A stretch of DNA of 64,000 nucleotides from Flavobacterium sp. MedPE-SWcel (GTDB lineage Bacteria > Bacteroidota > Bacteroidia > Flavobacteriales > Flavobacteriaceae), in the NCBI GenBank assembly GCA_001874325.1, contig MPCW01000004.1, positions 124,001-188,000 on the forward strand, read 5' to 3'. Below the pieces are notes generated by a model that did not search any database, had not been told where the DNA came from, and saw nothing but the letters and a program-made list of their open reading frames with translations. This document shows positions 34,933 to 43,658 of the stretch, piece after piece; position 1 is the first letter of the stretch, and every line of letters begins with the position of its first letter. The position numbers and the translations under genes were made by a program.

Positions 34933-36053
34933 TGAAAAAAGTCTTATTTGTTGCTAATATACATAAGCATTTTAGAGCTTTTCATATTCCTTATATTGAG
35001 TATTTAAAAAGCGAAGGATATGAGGTTCATGTCGCTGCGAATGATTCTGATACTAAAATTTTAGAGGCAGATAAACAGTATAATTTACCTATAAACCGTA
35101 ATCCATTTTCTAATAGTAATATAAAGGCTACAAAGCAACTAAAAGAAATAATCGCTACAGAGGAGTATAGTCTTATACATTGTCATACAGCAATGGGATC
35201 GGTAGTAGCGCGATTAGCAGCGAAAAAGTTTAGAAAAAAAGGAATGTTAAAGGTGTTGTATACAGCACATGGTTTTCATTTTTATAAAGGTTCACCTAAA
35301 TTATATTGGAAGATATATTATCCGATGGAAAAATATCTAGCAAAATATACTGATGGATTGATAACAATAAACGAGGAAGATCATAACCTTGTACTCGATC
35401 ATAAATTTAAATCAGTAAATGCATTTAAAACTTCAGGTGTAGGTATTAATACTAATAAATTTAATAATTTATCATTAGATGGAGGTTTAGCAATACGTAA
35501 AAAGAACGGGTATGATAATGATACGTTTATTATTATATATATTGCAGAATTCATTCATAGAAAAGACCATAAGTTTATTCTTGAAACAATACCTTTGTTA
35601 AAAGAGAAGATAGATAACTTTAAGTTTGTTTTTGCTGGACGTGGTATTTTGAAAGAAGAAATGGAACAGATGGCAATAAATCAAGGCTTAGAAGATAATG
35701 TAGATTTTCTAGGGTTTAGAAAAGATATTGGAGAGCTTATAATTATGTCAGATATCGGTGTGTCGGTTAGTAGACAAGAAGGCTTACCAATGAATGTTGC
35801 TGAAGAGATGTTTGCTAAAAAGCCAGTAGTTGCCACTAAAATTCGAGGACATGTAGATCTTATAGATCAAGGAGAGAGCGGGTTCTTGTTTAATAGAGGA
35901 AATCACGAAGAGTTTGTAAATTATATTACAAAACTGTATAACGATAAAGAACTTTGCAAGACCATGTCAGAAAGTGCAAAAGTAAAAGCAAAAATGTTTG
36001 AGTTACCTAGCTGTCTTGAAGAGATGAAATTAATATATAAAAAGTTTCTATAA
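34932..36053 (+). CDS. glycosyltransferase, GT4 (EpsD/PglA-like position)
   Basis: A 373-residue GT-B enzyme beginning [33 protein letters not shown], with [17 protein letters not shown] and [11 protein letters not shown] in the acceptor half, and [33 protein letters not shown] in the donor half. This subgroup often sits beside a PglC-type initiating transferase and adds the second sugar of the unit. Here it overlaps that gene by one base (ATG sharing the stop), supporting the same role. Donor identity is inference only. Confidence 0.9.
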   Translation: MKKVLFVANIHKHFRAFHIPYIEYLKSEGYEVHVAANDSDTKILEADKQYNLPINRNPFSNSNIKATKQLKEIIATEEYSLIHCHTAMGSVVARLAAKKFRKKGMLKVLYTAHGFHFYKGSPKLYWKIYYPMEKYLAKYTDGLITINEEDHNLVLDHKFKSVNAFKTSGVGINTNKFNNLSLDGGLAIRKKNGYDNDTFIIIYIAEFIHRKDHKFILETIPLLKEKIDNFKFVFAGRGILKEEMEQMAINQGLEDNVDFLGFRKDIGELIIMSDIGVSVSRQEGLPMNVAEEMFAKKPVVATKIRGHVDLIDQGESGFLFNRGNHEEFVNYITKLYNDKELCKTMSESAKVKAKMFELPSCLEEMKLIYKKFL

Positions 36054-36667
36054 TGTTATACTCGGGATTTTTAAAACCTTTATCTGATTTTATTATAGCA
36101 TTTGTAGTACTACTTCTAGTATCACCAATACTATTATTACTGATATTATTACTTGCCTTTTTTAATAGAGGGAGTGTGTTTTTCTTTCAAGAACGACCAG
36201 GTAAAAAAGGAAAAATATTTAAGGTTATTAAATTTAAAACAATGAATGATAAGAAGGACGCTGATGGTAAACTATTACCAGATCATGTTCGTCTTACTAA
36301 GGTAGGTAGCTTTGTAAGAACTACATCGTTAGATGAATTACCTCAGTTAATAAATGTTGTTAAAGGAGATATGAGCCTTGTAGGGCCAAGACCACTATTG
36401 GTAAAATATTTACCACTATATAATGCAAAACAAGCTAGAAGACATGATGTAAAGCCTGGTATTACAGGTTGGGCACAGGTAAATGGTAGAAATGCAATAT
36501 CATGGGAACAAAAGTTTGAATTAGACGTACACTATGTAGACAATCTTTCTTTGGGGTTAGATATTAAAACTATATATTTAACAGTGTTAAAAGTAATCAA
36601 GAGAAGTGATATAAATACAGAGGGAGTTGCTACTACAGTGCCCTTTACAGGAACAAAAGATTCATAA
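36053..36667 (+). CDS. initiating sugar-phosphate transferase (PglC-like)
   Basis: A 204-residue small monotopic phosphoglycosyl transferase. It has an N-terminal hydrophobic re-entrant helix ([21 protein letters not shown]), [21 protein letters not shown], the catalytic Asp-Glu in TSLDELPQL, and [12 protein letters not shown] and [13 protein letters not shown]. It transfers a sugar-1-phosphate to undecaprenyl phosphate at the inner membrane, starting the repeat unit. Its short size and closeness to PglD-, PglE- and PglF-like genes make a UDP-bacillosamine-type donor likely. Confidence 0.93.
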   Translation: MLYSGFLKPLSDFIIAFVVLLLVSPILLLLILLLAFFNRGSVFFFQERPGKKGKIFKVIKFKTMNDKKDADGKLLPDHVRLTKVGSFVRTTSLDELPQLINVVKGDMSLVGPRPLLVKYLPLYNAKQARRHDVKPGITGWAQVNGRNAISWEQKFELDVHYVDNLSLGLDIKTIYLTVLKVIKRSDINTEGVATTVPFTGTKDS

Positions 36668-36688
36668 TAACCTTAAATTAATTATACA

Positions 36689-36913
36689 ATGGAAAATAAA
36701 TTTATTGAAGCTTTACAAGAAGCATTAGAGATGGAAGATCAGCAAATTAATTTTGAGGATAATTTCAGGGATTATGATACTTGGGATTCATTAAGCAGAC
36801 TTTCTCTTATAGCAGTTTTGGATGATGAATTTGAAGTGCAGATTGAAGATGCAAAATTTGAAAAATTAATTACAGTAAAAGATCTATATGACGCTGTAGT
36901 TGCAAAAAACTAA
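36689..36913 (+). CDS. acyl carrier protein
   Basis: A 74-residue acidic carrier protein. The phosphopantetheine serine lies in TWDSLSRLSLIAVLDDEF, the DSL motif. It is not the fatty-acid-synthesis ACP by context: it is followed three bases later by a KAS III-like gene and then an SDR, inside a sugar biosynthesis cluster. It probably carries a short acyl chain that ends up on the polysaccharide, likely as an N-acyl group. Confidence 0.9.
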   Translation: MENKFIEALQEALEMEDQQINFEDNFRDYDTWDSLSRLSLIAVLDDEFEVQIEDAKFEKLITVKDLYDAVVAKN

Positions 36914-36916
36914 ATT

Positions 36917-37975
36917 ATGGCTTTACTGGAATTCAAAAATATAGGTATTAGAGGAATTGCTGCAGCAGTACCTAAAACGGTTATTAATAACTATGAGTAT
37001 ACCGAACATTTTCCAGCAGAAGATGTAAAGGATATTGTAGATAAAGTAGGTATATATGAGCGTAGGTTTGCAGATGATGCGACTTGTGCTTCTGATTTAT
37101 GTTATCATGCAGCTGAGAAACTTATTTCAGACTTAGAGATAGATAAATCAGAAATAGATGTTTTAGTTTTTGTTTCGCAAACAGGAGATTATCGTATGCC
37201 TGCAACTTCTATAATTTTGCAAGATAAACTAGGGCTTAATAAAAATACAATTGCATTTGATGTAAACTTAGGATGTTCAGGTTTTGTATATGGACTATCT
37301 ATAGTATATAACTTTATGCAACAAGCAGGATTAAGAAAGGCATTATTGCTAGACGGTGAAACTCGCTCTAGAGTATATAGTCCTAAAGATAGGAAAACAG
37401 CCTTTTTATTTGGAGATGGTGGTATTGCAGCACTTATCGATAAAGATGACGCTTATGGGCAAAGTTGGTTCTCATTAAATTCAGATGGAGGAAGATCGTC
37501 TCTTATAAAGATGGATGCTGGAGGTTATCGTAACCCAAGTACACCAGAAACCTTAAAAGAAAAGGTAGTAGATGAGCATGGTAATGTTAGAACAGATGAA
37601 CATGGTTATATGAACGGTGCCGATGTGTTTAATTTTGTATTAGCAGAAATACCAAAGGATATAAAGAGAACATTTAAGTTTGCTGAGAAAACTACGGCAG
37701 ACCCTGATTTCTTTGTATTTCATCAAGCTAATAAATACATGAATGATTATTTACAAAAAAAGTTGAAGTTAGAAACTGAAAGAGTTCCATCTTCAGTGTC
37801 AAAATTTGGGAATACATCTTCAGTATCAATACCATTAAATATTGTTTCTGAACTGCAAGATAAATTAAATGGTAGTAAAGAGTTGTTCCTTTGCGGGTTT
37901 GGTGTAGGTATGTCTTGGGCATCAGCTATTTTAAAAACAGAAGATTGTCACATTAGTGATATAGTAGAAGTATGA
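36917..37975 (+). CDS. 3-oxoacyl-ACP synthase III-like (KAS III) enzyme
   Basis: A 352-residue thiolase-fold condensing enzyme. The catalytic triad is visible as Cys120 in NLGCSGFVYGL, His in FHQANKYMNDYL and Asn in KFGNTSSVSIP. KAS III enzymes join an acyl-CoA with malonyl-ACP. The C-terminal CGFGVGMSWASA is typical. It lies between a dedicated ACP and an SDR; together they could build 3-hydroxybutyryl-ACP or a longer hydroxyacyl group. Its stop overlaps the SDR start (ATGA). The family includes non-condensing acyltransferases, so direct acyl transfer is an alternative. Confidence 0.88.
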   Translation: MALLEFKNIGIRGIAAAVPKTVINNYEYTEHFPAEDVKDIVDKVGIYERRFADDATCASDLCYHAAEKLISDLEIDKSEIDVLVFVSQTGDYRMPATSIILQDKLGLNKNTIAFDVNLGCSGFVYGLSIVYNFMQQAGLRKALLLDGETRSRVYSPKDRKTAFLFGDGGIAALIDKDDAYGQSWFSLNSDGGRSSLIKMDAGGYRNPSTPETLKEKVVDEHGNVRTDEHGYMNGADVFNFVLAEIPKDIKRTFKFAEKTTADPDFFVFHQANKYMNDYLQKKLKLETERVPSSVSKFGNTSSVSIPLNIVSELQDKLNGSKELFLCGFGVGMSWASAILKTEDCHISDIVEV

Positions 37976-38748
37976 TCAATTCAGAAATAAATGCTTTTGC
38001 ATTACAAAATAAAAATATTGTTGTTACAGGTGCTACTTCAGGTATAGGTAAGCAAATAGCTATACTTTGTAGCAAACTAGGAGCATCACTTATTTTATTA
38101 GGCCGTAATGAGGAAAGATTAAATGAGACAATGAAGGAGTTGCAAACTCCAGAAAATCATTTGGCTTATAAAATAGATATTAATGATTATGATGCTATTG
38201 CAGATATAGTAAAAGATGCAGTTGCAAAAAAAGGAAAACTACATGGCTTAGTTAACTGTGCAGGAGTTTCTCCTACAATGCCATTTAGAACAACATCAGT
38301 TACTAAAATGGAAGAGGTTTTTAAAACCAATGTTATTGCAGCTATGAATCTTACAAAGTTAGTATGTAAGCCTGCTAATATGGTTAATGATGGTGGTAGT
38401 GTTGTTTTTGTAGCTTCGGTTATGGGAACAGTAGGAGAAGTAGGGAAGTCGCTATATGGTATGAGTAAAGGAGCACTTGTAGCAGGTGTAAAGTCAATGG
38501 CTATAGAGTATGCACCTAAAAATATTCGTTTTAATACTATATCGCCAGGTGTTGTTGTAACACCTATGTCAATGTCTTCAGAATATAGTAAAGATCCTGA
38601 TAAGTTAGATTTTGTAACAAAGTTACACCCACTAGGGTTAGGTGTACCGCAAGATATTGCACAAGCAACTACATTTTTGCTTTCAGGAGCTTCTAGATGG
38701 ATAACAGGAGTAGATTTAAAAATAGATGGAGGGTATACCGCTAAGTAA
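37972..38748 (+). CDS. short-chain dehydrogenase/reductase (FabG-like)
   Basis: A 258-residue classical SDR with VTGATSGIGKQIAIL, NCAGVSP, the catalytic Tyr-Lys in SLYGMSKGALV and a C-terminal GVDLKIDGGYTAK as in FabG. It most likely reduces a 3-oxoacyl-ACP made by the preceding KAS III. A role as sugar-modifying reductase cannot be excluded. It overlaps the KAS III gene by four bases. Confidence 0.88.
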   Translation: MINSEINAFALQNKNIVVTGATSGIGKQIAILCSKLGASLILLGRNEERLNETMKELQTPENHLAYKIDINDYDAIADIVKDAVAKKGKLHGLVNCAGVSPTMPFRTTSVTKMEEVFKTNVIAAMNLTKLVCKPANMVNDGGSVVFVASVMGTVGEVGKSLYGMSKGALVAGVKSMAIEYAPKNIRFNTISPGVVVTPMSMSSEYSKDPDKLDFVTKLHPLGLGVPQDIAQATTFLLSGASRWITGVDLKIDGGYTAK

Positions 38749-38790
38749 ATTAAAAACTAAACAATACTTTTAGCCAATCAATATAATAAA

Positions 38791-39444
38791 ATGGAGCAAA
38801 TAATAATTATAGGTGCTGGCGGGCACGCTGCAGAAATAGATGAATATTTAACACATACTAACCTATTAAACAATCAAACTAAATATAAAGTAGTAGGTTT
38901 TATTGATGATAATGCAGCAAGTTATGATGGTTATGAATTTTCTGCGCCTTATTTAGGTACTATAAAGGATCATAAAATAGATGGTAGTTGCTCTTATATA
39001 ATGGGAATTGCTAATCTAAAATTCAGAAAAATAATAACGGAGGATTTTGGAAGTAAAGGCGTTGCTTTTTCAACCTTTATACATCCTTTGGCTTATGTCT
39101 CTCCTTCTTCAAAAATAGGTAAAGGGGTTGTTGTAGCACCTTATGTTAATGTTGGTCCTAATGTTGTTATCGGTGATTTTACACTTATAAACTCAAGGGC
39201 AAGTATGGGGCATGATACTAAAGTAGGGAAGTTTAACTTTATTAGCCCTAATGTATGTTTCTCAGGTTTTACTAGTATAGGTGATGAAAACTTATTTGGT
39301 ATCAATTCTGCATCGATACCTAAAATTACTATTGGTAATAGAAATAAAATTGCGGCGGGTATGATTGTAGAACGTAATATTGACGATGATACTACTTACT
39401 TTCATAGGTTTAAAGAGAAGGTTTTAGCAATACCAAAAGCATAA
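38791..39444 (+). CDS. NeuD/PglD-like sugar O/N-acyltransferase
   Basis: A 217-residue protein with a small N-terminal Rossmann-like domain (IIIIGAGGHAAEIDEYL), a second part VVGFIDDN, and a C-terminal left-handed beta-helix (SSKIGKGVVVAPYVNVGPNVVIGDF). The catalytic histidine is in ASMGHDTKVG. PglD acetylates the 4-amino group of a UDP-4-amino-sugar. Coming directly after ACP, KAS III and SDR genes, it may use an acyl-ACP rather than acetyl-CoA. The substrate would come from the PglE- and PglF-like enzymes next door. Confidence 0.88.
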   Translation: MEQIIIIGAGGHAAEIDEYLTHTNLLNNQTKYKVVGFIDDNAASYDGYEFSAPYLGTIKDHKIDGSCSYIMGIANLKFRKIITEDFGSKGVAFSTFIHPLAYVSPSSKIGKGVVVAPYVNVGPNVVIGDFTLINSRASMGHDTKVGKFNFISPNVCFSGFTSIGDENLFGINSASIPKITIGNRNKIAAGMIVERNIDDDTTYFHRFKEKVLAIPKA

Positions 39445-39500
39445 ATTGTTTCTTGGAATAATTTTTTTGCTAATAGATAAAGTGTTAAATTTAAGTTAAC

Positions 39501-39508
39501 TAAATTTG
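39501..39508 (+). promoter_or_regulatory. possible -7 element, upstream copy
   Basis: TAAATTTG lies in the 150-base gap before the aminotransferase gene. A second identical element is at 39563. Confidence 0.4.
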
Positions 39509-39562
39509 GAGTCTTGATAAAGATTTAAAATATCCATCAATAAATAAGGCGCAGGTTTGGAC

Positions 39563-39570
39563 TAAATTTG
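39563..39570 (+). promoter_or_regulatory. -7 element of the aminotransferase gene
   Basis: TAAATTTG is a perfect match, 24 bases before the ATG. The gap of 150 bases and two elements suggest a separate transcription unit starting here. Confidence 0.5.
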
Positions 39571-39594
39571 TAAAGAAAATAATTACGTTATAAA

Positions 39595-40731
39595 ATGGAA
39601 TTAAGCAAGATATGGTTATCATCTCCACATATGGGGGGCAATGAGCAAGTTTATGTTAAAGAGGCTTTTGATACAAATTGGATAGCGCCATTAGGGCCAA
39701 ATGTTAATGGTTTTGAAAAAGATATAGAAAGTTACCTAAAAAATAATGTGCATGTAGGGGCTTTAAGTTCAGGTACTGCGGCATTACATGTAGGTTTAAT
39801 ATTACTAGGAGTACAGGCAGGTGATGAGGTAATATGTCAAAGTATGACTTTTTCAGCTTCTGCAAACCCAATAATGTATTTAGGGGCTACTCCAGTATTT
39901 GTTGATAGTGAGTATGACACGTGGAATATTTGCCCTAACGCTTTAGAAGGTGCTATTAAAGATAGAATTGCAAAAGGGAAAAAGCCAAAAGCAATAGTTG
40001 CTGTACACCTATATGGTATGCCATATAAAGCAGATGAAATAGTAGCTATTTCGCGTAAGTATGATATTCCAGTTATAGAAGATAGTGCTGAGGCTTTAGG
40101 TAGTACTTATAAAGGACAAAAGTGTGGTACTTTTGGAGATATAGGTGTTTTATCTTTTAATGGAAATAAAATTATAACAACTTCTGGTGGTGGTGCTATT
40201 GTAACTGCTAAAAAGGAGTGGAAGGATAAAGCTATATTTCTTTCTACACAAGCTAGAGATAATGCTCCTCATTACCAGCATAGTGAAGTAGGGTATAATT
40301 ATAGAATGAGTAATATTTGTGCAGGTATAGGTCGAGGACAAATGGAGGTGTTAGATTCGCATATAGAGAATAGGAGAGGAATGCATGCTTTTTATACTGA
40401 ATTATTTAAAGATAATGATGCAGTGAGTGTATTTAAAGAACCTAACTCAGATTATTTTTCAAATCATTGGTTAAGTGCAATTTTGGTTTCACCTGAAAAA
40501 GCGGGAGGAAAAACAAGAGAAGATTTACGTATCGCTCTTGAAAAGAAAAATATAGAATCGAGACCGCTTTGGAAACCAATGCATATGCAACCTGTTTTTG
40601 AGAAATTCCCTTTTTATGGAGGTAGTGTTTCTGAAGAATTATTTGAAAATGGATTATGCTTACCATCAGGCTCTAATTTAACAGAGGAAGATAGGTTAAG
40701 GATAAAAGAAACAGTGCTATCTTTCTTTTAA
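39595..40731 (+). CDS. DegT/DnrJ/EryC1/StrS sugar aminotransferase (PglE-like)
   Basis: A 378-residue PLP-dependent enzyme. The PLP lysine is in LSFNGNKIITTSGGG, with IEDSAEALGSTYKG before it and the N-terminal MGGNEQVYVKEAFDTNWIAPLGPNV typical of PglE/LegC. It should aminate a UDP-4-keto-6-deoxy-HexNAc at C4. The keto substrate is made by the PglF-like dehydratase directly downstream, and the product amine would be acylated by the PglD-like protein upstream. Confidence 0.93.
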   Translation: MELSKIWLSSPHMGGNEQVYVKEAFDTNWIAPLGPNVNGFEKDIESYLKNNVHVGALSSGTAALHVGLILLGVQAGDEVICQSMTFSASANPIMYLGATPVFVDSEYDTWNICPNALEGAIKDRIAKGKKPKAIVAVHLYGMPYKADEIVAISRKYDIPVIEDSAEALGSTYKGQKCGTFGDIGVLSFNGNKIITTSGGGAIVTAKKEWKDKAIFLSTQARDNAPHYQHSEVGYNYRMSNICAGIGRGQMEVLDSHIENRRGMHAFYTELFKDNDAVSVFKEPNSDYFSNHWLSAILVSPEKAGGKTREDLRIALEKKNIESRPLWKPMHMQPVFEKFPFYGGSVSEELFENGLCLPSGSNLTEEDRLRIKETVLSFF

Positions 40732-40807
40732 AAACACTGTTGCTTTTGTTAAAAATGTAATATATTTATCGATATTTTTTTAAATTGATTAGTTAAATAA
40801 AGATGTA

Positions 40808-42784
40808 GTGGATAAGAAATTTAAGAAAGATGTGGTTGGTGCTGTTGATAATGCATTTAACGACACTAAACTCTGGAAAGTTTTTGATAATTTAGGATAT
40901 TTACCAAGATGGATTATTCTAGTAATAGATCTATTTGTGATTTCTATTACGGGTATCTTGTCTTATATTTTAATACATAGAACTGGGGTTTTATATATAA
41001 ACCCTAAGCTTTACATTGTCAGTATACCAGTATACTTAACGATTAGCCTTATTACCTTTCGTGTCTTTAGAACATACTCAGGTATAATAAGACACTCTTC
41101 TTATATAGATGCTGTAAAAATATTTTTCTCACAATTTACAGCGGCATTTTTATTATTAGCTTTTAATAGCGTTTATAAATCAGCAACTAATGATTTAGTG
41201 TTTTTAAATATAGGAATACTAATTAATGCTGTTTTCTCTTTTACAAGTCTTTTCTTATATAGAGTTTTGATTAAACAATTTTTTGAAAATTATTTAAATC
41301 AAACAAAGAAAGAGCATTTATCTAAAGCTATAATATATGGTACTGATGCTAATGCTATTGCTGTTGCAAATGCATTAAGATCAGAAGTTCCAGGTAGATT
41401 TAAATTGGTAGGTTTTGTAGATAAATACAGTCAGAATAAATCAAAAATGATTTTAGGGCTGCCAATTTTACAACACAAAAAAAAGACATCTACACTAATG
41501 CGTGTTTTTGGAGCTCAAGCTTTAATTTTAGCAGATAAGAGTCTTACCAAAGATGAAAAGTTAGCGATAGTAGATGAGTGTCTTGATTTTAACTATAAAG
41601 TTTATACAGTTCCTTTAGTATCTGATTGGGAAGATCAAAAAGAGATTTCTAAAAAGATAAAGAACTTTCAGATTCAAGATTTATTAGAACGTAAACCAAT
41701 TGTTCTTGATAATAATTCCATTTCTCAGCAATTAAAGGGTAAAAGTGTTTTGATAACAGGTGCAGCAGGCTCAATAGGTAGTGAGATTGTGCGTCAAGTT
41801 ATTCAATTTAATCCACAACGTGTGATCATGCTAGATCAAGCGGAAACTCCGCTCCACCATCTTAGTCTTGAGATAAATAAAATAGACTCTAAAGCGGAAA
41901 CGATATCTGTTATCGGAGATGTTAAGAATAAGCTAGAGTTAGATGATGTGTTTAATAAACATAAGCCAGATGTAGTGTATCACGCTGCAGCTTATAAGCA
42001 TGTTCCGTTAATGGAAGGAAATCCATCTCAAGCTATATTTGTTAATGTGTCAGGTACAAAGAATGTTGCAGATCTTGCTTGTAAGTATAATGTAGATAGT
42101 TTTGTAATGGTGTCTACAGATAAGGCTGTTAATCCAAGTAATGTAATGGGAGCTAGTAAAAGAATAGCTGAAAAATATGTACAATCATTGCATAACAAAT
42201 TATGTGCAGACAATAAGAGTAAGACAAAGTTTATTACAACACGTTTTGGTAATGTACTAGGTTCTAATGGATCTGTTGTGCCATTATTTACAAAGCAAAT
42301 TGAAAATGGAGGTCCTATAACATTAACACACCCTGATATTATAAGGTATTTTATGACTATCCCCGAAGCTTGCCAGCTTGTTCTTGAAGCAGGAGCTATG
42401 GGTAAAGGAGGTGAGATTTATATTTTTGATATGGGTAAACCAGTTAAAATTATTGACCTCGCAAAGAAGATGATAAGATTAGCAGGCTTTATACCTGATA
42501 AGGATATAATGATCAAGATAGTAGGGCTTAGGCCAGGAGAGAAACTTTATGAAGAATTGCTTAACGATACTTCTAAAACATTACCTACGCATCATGAGAA
42601 AATAATGATAGCACAAGAGGTTTATGATGATTTCGAACGATTACAATATCTTACAGAAGATTTAATACAATTAGCGTCAGATTATTCAGGTACAGAAGTG
42701 GTTCAGAAAATGAAAGAAATCGTACCAGAATTTATAAGTATGAATTCAAGCTTTCAGTCGCTAGATAAGAGTACAGTAGGCTAA
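40808..42784 (+). CDS. UDP-HexNAc 4,6-dehydratase, membrane-bound (PglF/WbpM/CapD-like)
   Basis: A 658-residue protein with four N-terminal transmembrane helices (to about residue 150), a Rossmann domain (AIIYGTDANAIAVANAL), and a C-terminal SDR domain from about residue 310 (GAAGSIGSEIVRQVI). The catalytic site reads STDKAVNPSNVMGASKR, with Met in place of the usual Tyr, as in the long PglF/WbpM group. It makes the 4-keto-6-deoxy sugar for the PglE-like enzyme. The start is GTG; the nearby ATG runs into a stop. Confidence 0.94.
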   Translation: MDKKFKKDVVGAVDNAFNDTKLWKVFDNLGYLPRWIILVIDLFVISITGILSYILIHRTGVLYINPKLYIVSIPVYLTISLITFRVFRTYSGIIRHSSYIDAVKIFFSQFTAAFLLLAFNSVYKSATNDLVFLNIGILINAVFSFTSLFLYRVLIKQFFENYLNQTKKEHLSKAIIYGTDANAIAVANALRSEVPGRFKLVGFVDKYSQNKSKMILGLPILQHKKKTSTLMRVFGAQALILADKSLTKDEKLAIVDECLDFNYKVYTVPLVSDWEDQKEISKKIKNFQIQDLLERKPIVLDNNSISQQLKGKSVLITGAAGSIGSEIVRQVIQFNPQRVIMLDQAETPLHHLSLEINKIDSKAETISVIGDVKNKLELDDVFNKHKPDVVYHAAAYKHVPLMEGNPSQAIFVNVSGTKNVADLACKYNVDSFVMVSTDKAVNPSNVMGASKRIAEKYVQSLHNKLCADNKSKTKFITTRFGNVLGSNGSVVPLFTKQIENGGPITLTHPDIIRYFMTIPEACQLVLEAGAMGKGGEIYIFDMGKPVKIIDLAKKMIRLAGFIPDKDIMIKIVGLRPGEKLYEELLNDTSKTLPTHHEKIMIAQEVYDDFERLQYLTEDLIQLASDYSGTEVVQKMKEIVPEFISMNSSFQSLDKSTVG

Positions 42785-42827
42785 TGATTTTTTTATAATA
42801 AAGTAATATATCCTAATAATAAAAAAT

Positions 42828-42835
42828 TATCTTTG
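42828..42835 (+). promoter_or_regulatory. -7 element of the export genes
   Basis: TATCTTTG lies 44 bases before the wza-like ATG and would drive wza and wzc. Confidence 0.55.
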
Positions 42836-42879
42836 CCCTCGATTTAAGTCTGTATACCTAAATATTCAATAATATTTTC

Positions 42880-43653
42880 ATGATAAAAAGAGCAATAGTT
42901 TTTCTTACAATATTACTCACATTTAGTTCTTGTGTGTCGAATAAAAAGATTGTTTATTTCAGTAATGGTTCAGATACAGAAAGTAATAAGGATACATTGA
43001 AATACGAAAATGTATTACAGCCAGATGATAATTTAGTTATTACTGTTACTGCAGATGAGCCATCATTAGCAGCTCCTTTTAACCTTATGTATCTTACATT
43101 ACAGAGTAATGAGATGACTAATATATCTAATAATGATGCTCTAACTAGTTATCTGATAGATCAAAAAGGAGATGTAGATCTTGCAGGTTTAGGTAAGGTT
43201 AAATTATCAGGTTTAACTCGTGTAGAAGCTGAATCTAAAATTAGAGGTCTATTAGAAAAGCAGATCAAAAACCCTGTTGTTAATTTAAGGATTATAAATT
43301 TCAAAGTATCAGTTATAGGTGAGGTCGAAAGACCAGGTCCAGTTAAAGTTGTAGGTGAGAGAATTACTATACTAGAAGCTTTAAGCTATGCTGGTGATAT
43401 GACAATTTATGGAAAGCGAAAAGATGTATTAATCATAAGAGAGGATGAAGGTGTAACAACTGTACATTCTGTTGATATTACTAATTTAGATATCGTTAAT
43501 AGCCCTTATTATTACTTAAATCGTAATGATGTGGTATATGTAAAACCTAATAAAACAAAAGTGAATTCATCTGTTATCGGGCCTAATTTAACGGTTGTGA
43601 TATCGGCAGTTTCTCTACTTGTTACTATAATTGCGTTAAGCACAAGAAGATAA
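42880..43653 (+). CDS. wza: polysaccharide export lipoprotein, Wza-like
   Basis: A 257-residue lipoprotein with signal MIKRAIVFLTILLTFSSC (lipidated Cys18). A polysaccharide-export domain (LQPDDNLVITVTADEPSLAAPF) and an SLBB domain (VSVIGEVERPGPVKVVG) follow. A C-terminal hydrophobic helix (LTVVISAVSLLVTIIAL) is common in Bacteroidota Wza proteins, which are shorter than the E. coli one. It should form the outer-membrane export channel. The tyrosine kinase gene starts five bases later. Confidence 0.92.
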   Translation: MIKRAIVFLTILLTFSSCVSNKKIVYFSNGSDTESNKDTLKYENVLQPDDNLVITVTADEPSLAAPFNLMYLTLQSNEMTNISNNDALTSYLIDQKGDVDLAGLGKVKLSGLTRVEAESKIRGLLEKQIKNPVVNLRIINFKVSVIGEVERPGPVKVVGERITILEALSYAGDMTIYGKRKDVLIIREDEGVTTVHSVDITNLDIVNSPYYYLNRNDVVYVKPNKTKVNSSVIGPNLTVVISAVSLLVTIIALSTRR

Positions 43654-43658
43654 TATAC

